43,212 nt of DNA, from positions 1-43,212 of the forward strand of contig CAMDCV010000036.1 in NCBI GenBank assembly GCA_945890645.1. Reading direction: 5' to 3'. The notes beneath the pieces were generated by a model that was not told where the DNA came from, searched no databases, and saw nothing but the letters and a program-made list of their open reading frames with translations. Every line of letters starts with the position of its first letter. The stretch's first letter is position 1. Shown here piece by piece: positions 26,602 through 35,535 of this stretch. A program made the position numbers and the translations under genes. The DNA is from Akkermansia muciniphila (GTDB lineage Bacteria; Verrucomicrobiota; Verrucomicrobiia; Verrucomicrobiales; Akkermansiaceae).

Positions 26602-26900
26602 TGGCTACAACCGTGATCTTTCATCGACTTGTCCAGCGGGACATGAATGGAATCCTGAGCTATTACACTGTGGAAGCCTCAGATGCCGTGGGCGATCGAT
26701 TTTTTCAGGAATTTCTCGCTGTTGTTGATAAGGCGCTTAAGAATCCGAGGGGCTATCATCTCATTTCCCCTGCATTGCGCCGAGCTGATATCCCGGGATT
26801 TCCTTATCATTTTCTCTATCGCGAGATGGCTCATGGAATTCGTGTCTTGGTCTTGCGTCATGATCGAAGGCATCCGTCCTATGGGCTCATGCGACAATAA
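26601..26900 (+). CDS. ParE/RelE-family toxin
   Basis: A 99-aa protein with the ParE/RelE signature. It has VIFHRLVQRDMNGILSYYTV at the N-terminus, ALRRADIPGFPYHFLYREM in the middle, and a basic ending (LVLRHDRRHPSYG). Related proteins act on ribosome-bound mRNA or on DNA gyrase; sequence alone does not say which. It is cotranscribed with the antitoxin. It is convergent with tal, whose terminator begins 15 bp after its stop. Confidence 0.8.
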   Translation: MATTVIFHRLVQRDMNGILSYYTVEASDAVGDRFFQEFLAVVDKALKNPRGYHLISPALRRADIPGFPYHFLYREMAHGIRVLVLRHDRRHPSYGLMRQ

Positions 26901-26914
26901 CAGCATTGGCCTCC

Positions 26915-26949
26915 AAAAAAAATCCGGCGCGGAATCAACCGGGCCGGAT
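26915..26949 (-). terminator. Intrinsic terminator of tal
   Basis: On the minus strand ATCCGGC and GCCGGAT (26922-26928 with 26943-26949) form the outer stem, with extra GC pairing inside. Eight T residues follow (26915-26922 as A on the plus strand). Confidence 0.85.
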
Positions 26950-27152
26950 GTATGAGAGTAGTCGCAGAACTTACAGCATCGAAGCCACGAGTTTCTCCAG
27001 CTTGATGATGTCAGCGGAGAACTTGCGGATGCCATCGGCGGTTTTTTCGACGGCCATGGCGTCTTCGTTGTAGAGGAAGCGGAAGGCTTTCTCGTCGAGC
27101 GTAACTTTTTCTGTCGGGTCCTGCGCGGCTTCGGCGGGATCGAGGCGGCGGG
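26916..27152. repeat. Direct repeat of tal 3' end, copy in intact tal
   Basis: This is the tal-attached partner of the repeat at 26066-26302. It covers the terminator and the last 60 codons of the functional gene. Similarity stops abruptly at 27152, where tal continues and the distal copy turns into unrelated sequence. Confidence 0.9.
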
Positions 27153-27930
27153 CGAGTGGCTCGGTGGATGCCTGCAATTCCTTGAGCAAGCCTGGGCTGA
27201 TGGTGAGCAGGTCACAACCAGCAAGTGCTTGGATTTCGCCGACGTTGCGGAACGAGGCGCCCATGACTTCGGTTTTGTAGCCGTATTTTTTGTAGTAGTT
27301 GTAAATGGCTTTCACCGAGATCACACCTGGATCTTCATCGCCTTGGTAGTCCTTGCCGGTGCTGGCTTTATACCAATCGAGGATGCGTCCGACGAAGGGG
27401 GAGATGAGCTGGACCTTGGCTTCGGCGCAGGCGACGGCTTGGGCGAACGAGAATAGCAGCGTGAGGTTACAGCGGATGCCGTCTTTTTCCAAAATCTCAG
27501 CGGCCTTGATGCCTTCCCAGGTGGAGGCGATCTTGATGAGGATGCGCTCGCGGGTGTGGCCTTCTTTTTCGTAGGCAGCGATGAGTTCGCGGGCCTTGGC
27601 GACGGTGGCATCGGTATCGAAGGAAAGTCGGGCATCGACTTCTGTCGAAACGCGACCTGGCACGATTTTGAGGATTTCGAGGCCGAAGAGGATCAGAATG
27701 CGGTCGAGTATGGCGGCAAGTTGCGCTTGTCCGGTGAGGCCCGAGTCGCGGAATTCCGCTACGGCTTTCTCCACGAGAGGGCGATACTCCGGTTTTTCTG
27801 CGGCTTGCAGGATCAATGAGGGGTTGGTGGTTGCGTCCTGTGGTTGATAGGATTTCATCGATTCGAAATCTCCGGTATCGGCTACCACCACGGTGAACTG
27901 CTTCAGTTGGTCAAGTTGCGTAAGGCTCAT
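26971..27930 (-). CDS. tal: Transaldolase
   Basis: Transaldolase moves a three-carbon unit between sugar phosphates in the non-oxidative pentose phosphate pathway. The 319-aa product starts [20 protein letters not shown] and has DATTNPSLI. The Schiff-base lysine stretch [19 protein letters not shown] is present, as is [20 protein letters not shown]. The length fits the long (TalB-like) subfamily. ATG 27930 is preferred over the upstream open frame to 28014, which adds unrelated residues. The last 60 codons and the terminator are duplicated 850 bp away around a toxin-antitoxin module. Confidence 0.94.
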   Translation of the reverse strand: MSLTQLDQLKQFTVVVADTGDFESMKSYQPQDATTNPSLILQAAEKPEYRPLVEKAVAEFRDSGLTGQAQLAAILDRILILFGLEILKIVPGRVSTEVDARLSFDTDATVAKARELIAAYEKEGHTRERILIKIASTWEGIKAAEILEKDGIRCNLTLLFSFAQAVACAEAKVQLISPFVGRILDWYKASTGKDYQGDEDPGVISVKAIYNYYKKYGYKTEVMGASFRNVGEIQALAGCDLLTISPGLLKELQASTEPLARRLDPAEAAQDPTEKVTLDEKAFRFLYNEDAMAVEKTADGIRKFSADIIKLEKLVASML

Positions 27931-28170
27931 GTCGGCGCTGCTATAGCGTGCCCAAGCAGCGAGGGAAAGCCCAAACTGCGACTTTTGTGTCGCATTGATC
28001 ATTTCCGCTATCAACTCCCTATGCCAAAAACAACTAGCTCACAGATGTTAGTTACCATCCATATTGGATCAGTGAGTCAAAAAATCGAATCACTCCCTTC
28101 CACTGAATTGGTAAAATGTAACGTTGACGGTTGGGGGAATTTTCATTATCTAACGGTTCGCCATAAATGA

Positions 28171-30207
28171 ATGATTGAAAAATCAGCAATGCCAGAAAAA
28201 GCGGGTGAAGGCGCGGCGATGGCTATGCCTGCGGGTGACGCGCCCGAATCTAGTCAACCCGATGCAGAGGAAATTAGCCCCTTTCGCTTCAGTGTTTTGT
28301 GGCAATTTGGTCGCACCTATCTGAAGAGTCATCTGGCGTTGGTGTTGCTCTACATCGTCGGTCATCTTTTGGTTCACACGGTTCTTCCGCAGCAGGCCGC
28401 GGTCTATTTGGGAAAACTCACCAACCATTTTTCGTCCTCCGGTCTGTCCAAGGAAGTTTTGCCTGGTGCTGGCGGTGAAAATTTGATGGTCACTTTCAAT
28501 TACTGGATTGTCTTCACAGTTTTACTCGTGATCGGAATGTTTTGCTTTCAGTGGTTGGTCGCCCGACTTGATGGGAAAATCACTAATGGTGTGAAAGCGG
28601 ATTTGTTCGCCACGCTGTTACGTCAGCCACCGCAATATTTTCACGAAAACGATTCGGATCGCTTGTCGATGATCGTCAATCAATACACCAATCAAATTGC
28701 CAGCTCGATCCGCAGCATGTTGATCGAACCGCTGCTGCAAGTTGTCGGCATCATCATCATCGCCCTTACGATTTATCAATCGCTCTTGGGACTCACGCAA
28801 GGGCCTGCCGTGTTCACGATCTTTGGGATCAATGGCGTATGGGTATTGTTTGGTGCCACCTTTGTGTTCGCGTTGACATCGCCCTGGATCGTCAACCGCA
28901 TGGGCAAGTATTTGCAACGCGACACCTCCGCCGTGCAAGAACAACAACTGGGTCTTGCGACATTGATTGGCGGTGCTTTGAAAGCTCCCGAAGAAATCCA
29001 AGCGATGCGCGCGGAGACGGTATTTGAGAAAAAACTCAATGTTTTATTGGATCGTTCGCTCGCCTTACGCATGTCGCAAACGATGACGATGGAACGGATC
29101 AATGCCTTCAGCCAGCTTCCCGGCACTATCGTATTAGCGGCCTTTCTGGGGCTTGCCATTTTTCTTGAAATGAAAGGCGTGAACGGCCAACCGGGGACCA
29201 TCGTTCAGGTGGCGCTGCTGACGCCCTTGTTGATGGGCGCGATCCAACAACTATCCAGCTTCGGCATCGACATGCGGATGAACTGGCCGCCGATGGAAAT
29301 GATCCACACCATTTTGGAATCCAAACCGGCACCGGAGAATCCGACATCAACTGAATCGAACGCACCACTCACGGCATCGCTTGAAGCCCGCGATTTGGTA
29401 TTCAGTTATCGTCCCGGTGAACGTCCCAATGTGTTGTAAGGCACTTCCTTCATCATTCCTGCGGGCAAAGTCACGGGCTTCGTCGCCCGCCCCGGACAAG
29501 GTAAAACGACGTTCTTCCGCCTCGCATTGCGCTTCTATCCCTGGCAGAGCGGTGACATTTTGTTAGGCGGCACACCGATTCGCGATCTGCCCCTTGCCAC
29601 CGTGCGCCGCCATCTCGTGCTGATGTCGCAATTTCCCGCATTTTTCTATGACACCGTGCGTGAGAATATGTGTGTCGCTTGCCCCGAGGCCACGGACGAA
29701 GAAATCCTCCATGCCGCAGCACTGACCGGGCTCGATCAAGTGCTGATGAAATCCATGGGGCCCAAGGCCTTGGATATGCCGTTTGCCGCGGGCGCAGGTT
29801 TGTCGGGCGGTCAGAAAAAACTGTTCGCTCTGACGAGATGCTTGTTGCGCAAGCCCTCGGTATTGTTTCTGGATGAGCCGACCACCGGCATGGGACCGAT
29901 GGAAAAATTCCCCTTGATCGATACCATGCGCCGATCGCTCGAAGGTCGCACCGTGGTGGTGGTGGATCACGACATCGTATGGCAATCGCGTTTTTGTGAT
30001 TACTTCCATGTCCTCAATGAAGGAAAAATTATCCAGTCGGGAAGCGCTGAGGAACTGATGAATCAGCCTGGCTTGTTCCGCGATCTTTACGAAGAAGCTT
30101 CTGGACAAGGAAATGATTCTACGCATGATTGCATTGATTCATCCATGACCATTGATCCTTTATCGAATCTTTCCACCGAAATCCCCAAGGAGATTGGTGG
30201 TCTTTAA
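28171..30207 (+). pseudogene. ABC exporter interrupted by an in-frame stop
   Basis: A 678-codon ABC transporter half-unit with a fused membrane domain and ATPase. Residues about 40-380 hold six predicted spans. Codon 423 (29437-29439) is TAA and splits the gene after RPGERPNVL. The same frame continues without another stop through Walker A (ARPGQGKTT, 439-447), the Q-loop region (LMSQFPAFFYDT), the signature LSGGQKKLFALTR, Walker B (VLFLDEP) and the H-loop (VVVDHD). A GAA, CAA or AAA to TAA change explains this. The upstream product lacks all ATPase motifs, and any restart would miss Walker A. A recent nonsense mutation or a sequencing error is the likeliest cause. The substrate is unknown. 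Confidence 0.85.
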
Positions 30208-30230
30208 CACAACACTAAAACAACAAATAT

Positions 30231-30464
30231 ATGTCAGACGAAAGACAAAAAATAGAAGTAGGACTCGGCGAAAAGTGCGAGCCACAAGCAGACGCCGAAG
30301 TCATTGATACCGTGAAACCTGAAGATGATGAAGTGGGTGGTCGTTATCGCCGCTATAACAACGTCATCTGCCCTTATTGCTATGCATCATGCCGCATTCT
30401 TGAGGACACCAACTATCGCTTGCGCCATCGTTGCTGGAATTGTGGTTCCACCTTTGTCTACTAA
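30231..30464 (+). CDS. Small zinc-ribbon protein
   Basis: A 77-aa protein with an acidic N-terminal half and a C-terminal zinc ribbon. The four cysteines are C47 and C50 (CPYC) and C68 and C71 (CWNC). It follows the ABC gene by 23 bp and ends 16 bp before a strong terminator, so it may share the ABC transcript. Its role is unknown. Confidence 0.7.
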   Translation: MSDERQKIEVGLGEKCEPQADAEVIDTVKPEDDEVGGRYRRYNNVICPYCYASCRILEDTNYRLRHRCWNCGSTFVY

Positions 30465-30480
30465 GCGAAACTTTTAAGAT

Positions 30481-30520
30481 GGCGGACGTCGACCCTGTGT
30501 TGGCGTCCGCCGTTTTTTTT
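30481..30520 (+). terminator. Intrinsic terminator after the zinc-ribbon gene
   Basis: GGCGGACG (30481-30488) pairs with CGTCCGCC (30504-30511), followed by G and eight T residues. It separates the rightward ABC/zinc-ribbon genes from the leftward protease operon. Confidence 0.9.
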
Positions 30521-31337
30521 ACTGATTCGGGCCGCGTATAGAGGGAACCCAGGGTTCGGAAATTTCCTGCAACAAGGCCTTTGCCACGGGCGGCTTGAGA
30601 CTTGGATAGACTGACAACAATCGCGCTAATAATCCCGAGACATGCGGTGCGGCAAAACTGCTTCCCGACTGTTTTGTCCATCGGCCATTTTTCCAAGGCA
30701 CTTCGAGATCCACACCGCGTGCTGCGAATTCGACAAGGTGTTTGGAAAACTCTCCTTCGGGTTCGTCCCAGCGGAAAAATAAATCATCGCTCAAAGTGTT
30801 GGCCATGTTGACCGTCACTACCGATGGGAAATGTCCAGGCCACTCGGCACTACGAAAATCTTCGTTATCACAAGCGCTTACGATGTGAACACCACGTCGA
30901 TACGCGCGATCCACCCATGGCTTGAAATGTTCGATCTTCGATAAATCGGCGCGACTGCCAAAACTGCAATTGATGATTTGATAGCCGAGATCCACGGCCA
31001 AGGATGCTGCTTCGCGGATGATTTGAAATTTGCTGCCGAGCTGTGCATTCAGCACGCGGAAACTGCCGATTTGTGCTTCGGGGGCGACGCGGCGGATGGC
31101 ATGAGCGACTGCGGTGCCGTGGCCGAAGAGATCAACTCCCCAAGCGGGCGATCTTTTCACGACTCCCTCTTCTGTTAATTCGAATGCAAGATCATCGACC
31201 AATCGCAAACCTGTGAGTGCCGGATGCGATAGCTCGATTCCGGAATCGATCACCGCAATTTTTACGCCACGTCCACGTCCTATCGTCATCGCTTCACGCG
31301 CTGCTTCTGGTGTGATCCATGTGGATTGATGGTTCAT
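30519..31337 (-). CDS. Cytosolic subtilisin-like serine protease (S8)
   Basis: A compact 272-aa S8 peptidase domain with no signal peptide and no propeptide. The catalytic triad is visible: Asp in AVIDSGIELSHP, His in DLFGHGTAVAHAI, and Ser in SGSSFAAPHVSGLLARL. The oxyanion Asn region reads SACDNEDFRS. Without a signal or prodomain it should be intracellular and needs another control. It is the last gene of a three-gene leftward operon, with a 4-bp overlap with the GAF-like gene. That context suggests the two upstream proteins gate its activity. The target is unknown. Confidence 0.88.
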   Translation of the reverse strand: MNHQSTWITPEAAREAMTIGRGRGVKIAVIDSGIELSHPALTGLRLVDDLAFELTEEGVVKRSPAWGVDLFGHGTAVAHAIRRVAPEAQIGSFRVLNAQLGSKFQIIREAASLAVDLGYQIINCSFGSRADLSKIEHFKPWVDRAYRRGVHIVSACDNEDFRSAEWPGHFPSVVTVNMANTLSDDLFFRWDEPEGEFSKHLVEFAARGVDLEVPWKNGRWTKQSGSSFAAPHVSGLLARLLSVYPSLKPPVAKALLQEISEPWVPSIRGPNQ

Positions 31338-31894
31338 ATGGATTCGATTCCCAAAGTCGCGCGGATCAAACGGTCTTCAATCAATCGACCCAATAAAGAG
31401 GCGAGTTCGGCAGGCGCTCGCAGTGGGGCGGTAAGATTTTTTTCATAGCTGACTCGACTCAACACCAAGGTGATGTTTTCAAACAAAAATACGGGACTCG
31501 ATGCCATCGCTTCGATCTCACAGCCACGAAGCATTTCTAGATTTGTCCAATCCGCCGCTTCTAATGCATCGGCTACGGCGCTTTCTGATCGTCCACTGCC
31601 CATCACCCGTGCAATCATGCCTTCTTGCGCATCGGCCCGTGCATAACCTTCGACTAACTCCTTAGGCGCACGCGTCGACAACGCGACAACAAAGTTTTTT
31701 CCTTCATTTGCCCATAATAACAGCTCGCAATTCGAATCATCGGCGGCCGCGTGGAAACTACGCAGCGCCTGCGTTCCCATCACTTGGGCAAGATTATGAG
31801 CATTGATTTCACGCGCAATACCCACAAGGCGAGGTTTCAACGAAAAACCAAGCGCTTCGTGCGCATCATCGGGAATAATCACAAGTCGGTTCAT
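31334..31894 (-). CDS. GAF-like domain protein
   Basis: A 186-aa protein. Residues about 45-160 follow a GAF-like pattern: NCELLLWANEGKNFVVALST, then EGMIARVMGSGRSESAVAD, then WTNLEMLRGCEIEAMASSPVF. That would make it a small-ligand sensor domain. The assignment is by pattern only. I start at 31894 (MNRLVIIPDDAHEALG); the longer open frame upstream only overlaps the preceding gene. It lies 13 bp after the TRAFs-binding gene and overlaps the protease start by 4 bp. Confidence 0.5.
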   Translation of the reverse strand: MNRLVIIPDDAHEALGFSLKPRLVGIAREINAHNLAQVMGTQALRSFHAAADDSNCELLLWANEGKNFVVALSTRAPKELVEGYARADAQEGMIARVMGSGRSESAVADALEAADWTNLEMLRGCEIEAMASSPVFLFENITLVLSRVSYEKNLTAPLRAPAELASLLGRLIEDRLIRATLGIESI

Positions 31895-31907
31895 AGAGCG
31901 ATGAGTT

Positions 31908-33761
31908 TCAGCTAGTCTGGAGGCGGAACAATCGATCACCGCGACCATCGACCACGGAAATTCCCGCGTGTTCAAAGCGGATGCCGCGCAACGATTCCAA
32001 TGCGGAGAGTGCGGAAAATGTTTCGGTCGCATAGGCAACACCCCTGGGCAATCCAGTGGCCATGGCCGCTGCGCGTGTGATCGCAGCTCCTTCATGCGCA
32101 TAGAAATTCAGCACAGGATTGATCATTTGCCACACTGGTCCAGCATGAAGGCAAAGGGACGGCAAGCATTTCGCGTTTGCCTGTGGCGCTTGTAAAGCCT
32201 CCAGCAAACTGAGCGCCATGGAGGCGGCGGGAAACAATTGATCGAAGACGAATAAATAATTTCCACCAAATCCTTGTCGATCGATAGGCGGGCATTCGGC
32301 AAGTGCGAGTTTGGTCGCGATCACGCCTAACACATCGGTTTGAAAGGTCGCGAAATCTGCGTCGCTCATCTCGCTGTATTGGGGGAAATGAAGCAACAAC
32401 ATCGCGCAAACGGCAACCTTGGGTTTGGTGGAGTTAGACTTAAGTGCGCGAGCGAACGGAGCGGGTTCCGATTTCGCATCTTTGTCGGGAATGCCATCGA
32501 GTTCCGGTTTTTCCGGATGGATTTGATGCAATGAGAGATTGGGTTGCGTCCACAATTTTGCCGAGGTGTTCGACATTTGTTCGCCGACCCATAAGGTCCG
32601 CAGGGAAAATCCGAGATGGTTGGCAAGCAAGGCGCCGCGCGCCGCGATCATGCGGTCGGTGAACTCCACGGCTTCGGTGGGGGCGCTGGTCACTTCCTGC
32701 AAGATCGTGATCGATATTGATTTCTCACGAACGGCGGCAAAGCGTTGCACCCAAGTCTCTCCTTTGGGCTGCAGGATCAACTCGCAATATCGCTCTGCGG
32801 AGCAGGGGAGAATCAAATGCGTTTCGATTCCGGATGCCTGGAGTTTTTCTAACAGAAATAAGTCCCATCCCAGACGCGCACTGCTGAACACGCTGCGAAC
32901 CGAATGAGTGGTCGCCCACTGCATGACGCGCGATTCTACATCGACAACCCATGATGCCTCGCATTCCACTTGATCGGCTTTCAGCGCTTCGGCCGATAGG
33001 ACGGCTACAGCTCCCATGGGAAATGCCGCATCCATATGATCCCTGCGGCCGTAAAGTTTCAGACTGAGTTCCCGACACTGCTTGCGTGTCGATGCTAAAT
33101 CCGCCCAGCGATTTTCTCTCGCTGCGAGCTGGGCCGCGGCGCGATAAAGCTCGGTCGCCTCTTCACACTTTTCAAGAATCAACGAAGCTTCGGCTCGCGT
33201 TGCGATTCCGTAATAGCTGTGATCTTCTGACGCTTGATCTAGTGTGCTCAGCGCCAACTCCTGAGATTTCTCTTTGTCATCAATCAAGGCCGACAAGGCT
33301 GCCGCGTTGATTCCACAATACGCCGCGCCGCCGCGATCTTTGGCTTCGAGAGCACGACGGTAACCGATTTCGTAGTGCTGCCGTGCTTCGCGTAAAAATG
33401 CCACACGTTCCTCCGGAGTGGTGGCTGTTGCCGCGAGGTCTTTCTCGATCCGAGCCAGCAATCCCAGAGTCTCTGCATCATCCGCCCGACCCAGTTCAAT
33501 CCTTGCTAACAAATTTTTTGCCTCATGGCTTGATCCAAGCACCGCCAACGCGCGTGCCATCTGCTGCTGGATGGGAACTGTGTCGGGAATATTCCCTTCT
33601 CGTAACGCTGCTTCGCCGATTTCAAGTACGAGTAAATGTTCGCCAGCGCCATTTGCCTTTTTGAGTAAGCCATGAAGGGCGGGGCCATTCTCTAAAAGCA
33701 TCCGTCGCTCCGCCAACCACCGTGCGCGTGGCGTTTCCTGCATGAATTCAGAGCGGTGCAT
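31908..33761 (-). CDS. TRAFs-binding/TPR protein with SLOG-like and cyclase-like domains
   Basis: A 617-aa cytosolic protein. Residues about 1-230 match the TRAFs-binding/DUF4071 helical repeat region (GEHLLVLEIGEAALREG, YGINAAALSALIDD, TELYRAAAQLAARENRWADL). About 270-380 is Rossmann-like and resembles SLOG-type regions (SSARLGWDLFLLEKLQASG, then ETHLILPCSAERYCELIL). About 440-615 is a class III cyclase-like domain (SEMSDADFATFQTDVLGVIA, LCLHAGPVWQMINPVLNF, AYATETFSALSALESLRG). Both metal-binding aspartates seem lost: the first site reads MLLLHF and the second GFGGNYLFVF. It is probably a nucleotide sensor rather than a cyclase. The start is uncertain; 33743 and 33845 are alternatives. Confidence 0.7.
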   Translation of the reverse strand: MHRSEFMQETPRARWLAERRMLLENGPALHGLLKKANGAGEHLLVLEIGEAALREGNIPDTVPIQQQMARALAVLGSSHEAKNLLARIELGRADDAETLGLLARIEKDLAATATTPEERVAFLREARQHYEIGYRRALEAKDRGGAAYCGINAAALSALIDDKEKSQELALSTLDQASEDHSYYGIATRAEASLILEKCEEATELYRAAAQLAARENRWADLASTRKQCRELSLKLYGRRDHMDAAFPMGAVAVLSAEALKADQVECEASWVVDVESRVMQWATTHSVRSVFSSARLGWDLFLLEKLQASGIETHLILPCSAERYCELILQPKGETWVQRFAAVREKSISITILQEVTSAPTEAVEFTDRMIAARGALLANHLGFSLRTLWVGEQMSNTSAKLWTQPNLSLHQIHPEKPELDGIPDKDAKSEPAPFARALKSNSTKPKVAVCAMLLLHFPQYSEMSDADFATFQTDVLGVIATKLALAECPPIDRQGFGGNYLFVFDQLFPAASMALSLLEALQAPQANAKCLPSLCLHAGPVWQMINPVLNFYAHEGAAITRAAAMATGLPRGVAYATETFSALSALESLRGIRFEHAGISVVDGRGDRLFRLQTS

Positions 33762-33904
33762 AATTCTAATAGTATCGGCAGCAGTTTCTTTTATGTGTAA
33801 GTTGACTAACAGTGTTAGCATGCCCGATTCCGCCGAGTCACGCAATCCGAGAATCTTGGCTTTTTAGGGAATATTTTTATCAATACAAGCCAGACAATTT
33901 TTTG

Positions 33905-33932
33905 TGATCCTTTTGACGAGAGAATTTCGCAT
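33905..33932 (+). promoter_or_regulatory. ECF-type promoter motif, site 1 (sigma gene)
   Basis: TGATCC (33905-33910), 14 nt, then TTTCGCAT (33925-33932). Three further sites in the window have the same two blocks at the same spacing. It lies 90 bp upstream of the sigma factor start and would make the sigma gene autoregulated. Confidence 0.7.
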
Positions 33933-34022
33933 ATGATAAAGAGAAGTGATTTTATCGCTGAGAGTGTTTTTCAAGGTCGGAATTTCATTGCCAAAGATGT
34001 GGCAAAAACGAGAGAGTAGAAC

Positions 34023-34592
34023 ATGCCAGACGACAGCGATAACGTGACGCGAATTCTTCATGCGGCGAGTGCGGGCGATAGACAAGCGGCAGAAGATTTA
34101 ATCCCGCTGGTGTATGATGAGTTGCGCAAGTTAGCGGCGTGGCGTTTGGGGCAGGAAGCGCAGGCCCATACGTTACAAGCGACGGCTCTGGTGCACGAAG
34201 CTTACTTAAAACTCTCGCCAGGTGAACAACAATGGGAGGGCCGCAAGCACTTCTTCTGCGCCGCCGCGGAAGCGATGCGTCGTATTCTCATCGACCGAGC
34301 AAGGCATAGGAAAGCGGTACGGCATGGCGGTGAAATGCAGCGTACGGAGTTCGTGGAAGATGGAATCGCCGTTCCCTCTGCAAAAGACGACGAGATCCTT
34401 GCCATCCATCAAATCTTGGATCGCTTTGCACAAATCGAACCGCGCAAGGCCGAGGTGGTCAAGTTGCGTTATTTCATCGGCATGACGATCGAAGAAGCTG
34501 CTGATGCACTCGGCATTTCGACGCCTACGGCGAAGCGAGACTGGATCTTCGCTAGGGCTTGGTTGTTTCGGGAACTGAAACGGGATGATTGA
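34023..34592 (+). CDS. ECF-family RNA polymerase sigma factor
   Basis: A 189-aa sigma factor of the planctomycete-type ECF subfamily. Region 2 spans about residues 15-95 (LIPLVYDELRKLAAWRLGQE, ATALVHEAYLKLSP, AAAEAMRRILIDRARHRKAV). Region 4 spans about 125-185 (RKAEVVKLRYFIGMTIEEAA, then DALGISTPTAKRDW). No anti-sigma gene is adjacent. In this subfamily a linked Ser/Thr kinase is often the regulator, and one lies at 35536. A conserved two-block promoter motif precedes this gene and three neighbouring units, so it probably controls its own regulon. Confidence 0.9.
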   Translation: MPDDSDNVTRILHAASAGDRQAAEDLIPLVYDELRKLAAWRLGQEAQAHTLQATALVHEAYLKLSPGEQQWEGRKHFFCAAAEAMRRILIDRARHRKAVRHGGEMQRTEFVEDGIAVPSAKDDEILAIHQILDRFAQIEPRKAEVVKLRYFIGMTIEEAADALGISTPTAKRDWIFARAWLFRELKRDD

Positions 34593-34677
34593 GGAATCGT
34601 TAGTGTGCTATGCCCGATTCGTGCATTGACTCCCACCTGTTTTTTTACCACTCTCCAGTCACGACAAATATACTACC

Positions 34678-35403
34678 ATGAAACTATTTCCCAAATGCAT
34701 CCCCACTCTCGTCCTGATGGCTCTCGGCTTCTTTGCCGCGCATGCCCAGGAATTAGAATCCACCACACCAGTCCCTGGTAAAACGAACGGCGAAAAATGG
34801 TGGAATGGAAACTATGAGCGAATCAATACCGACCTCAAGACTGCTGGGGAAAAGATTGACGTCTGTTTCGTCGGCGACTCGATAACGGCTCGTTGGCGCG
34901 GCAGTGAGAACTGGACCAAACACTGGGGGAGCTACAAGGCCGTCAACATGGGCATCGGCGGCGATAGCACACAGATCGTCTTGTGGCGCTTGCAAAATGG
35001 CCAATTAGAGGGCTACAAAGCCAAGGTGTTTGTCGTGATGATTGGCACAAACAATCTCTGGGGTAAACAAGCCAAACCAGAAGATGCGGCCGCTGGTGTG
35101 AAAGCGATCCTTGATTTGATCCAGGCAAAGCAACCACAGGCGAAAATCCTTCTGATGAGTCTCCTACCCACGGGTGAGAAGCCTAACCCCGGCCGCGATT
35201 TGAGAGCCGCAGTGAATGTCATCATCTCCAAATACGCCGGAGGCTCCATCACCTATATGGACATTTACGACAAATATCTTCAGCCGGATGGCACCATCAG
35301 CAAAGAAGATATGGGCGATTACCTGCATCTCGCTCCCAAGGGCTATGACATCTGGGCGGATGCCATCAGCGCCAAGGTTAAGGAACTCGTCGCCGAAAAA
35401 TAG
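34678..35403 (+). CDS. Secreted SGNH/GDSL hydrolase
   Basis: A 241-aa SGNH-fold hydrolase of the platelet-activating-factor acetylhydrolase-like group. A signal peptide (MKLFPKCIPTLVLMALGFFA, cleavage near AHAQ) leads to block I with the nucleophile (CFVGDSITARW). The block II-like MGIGGDST, block III (MIGTNNLWG) and block V (DYLHLAPKGYDIWADAI, with catalytic Asp and His) follow. It likely deacylates or deacetylates an envelope or extracellular substrate. It lies 85 bp after the sigma gene. No copy of the promoter motif precedes it, so it may be cotranscribed with the sigma gene. Confidence 0.85.
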   Translation: MKLFPKCIPTLVLMALGFFAAHAQELESTTPVPGKTNGEKWWNGNYERINTDLKTAGEKIDVCFVGDSITARWRGSENWTKHWGSYKAVNMGIGGDSTQIVLWRLQNGQLEGYKAKVFVVMIGTNNLWGKQAKPEDAAAGVKAILDLIQAKQPQAKILLMSLLPTGEKPNPGRDLRAAVNVIISKYAGGSITYMDIYDKYLQPDGTISKEDMGDYLHLAPKGYDIWADAISAKVKELVAEK

Positions 35404-35482
35404 ATTGAGAAGAAGGGGGATGGTCTGAAACTGGCTGGAAGCGTGTTTGCCATGCAAGGCGAGACGCACTGTCCTCCTTATT

Positions 35483-35510
35483 TGATCTTTTCTCCACCGA
35501 TTTTTCGCAT
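35483..35510 (+). promoter_or_regulatory. ECF-type promoter motif, site 2 (kinase gene)
   Basis: TGATCT (35483-35488), 14 nt, then TTTCGCAT (35503-35510), 25 bp before the kinase start. Block spacing is identical to site 1. The short distance to the ATG leaves room for a leader of about 20 nt. Confidence 0.7.
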
Positions 35511-35535
35511 AGGAAAGTGGTAGGCAAACATTTCG

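Noticed and set aside
29527-30207. A separate ABC ATPase gene starting after the TAA
   Set aside because: Such a gene would lack Walker A, which lies between the TAA and the first start-like codon. The frame is the same as upstream, so one interrupted gene is the better reading.
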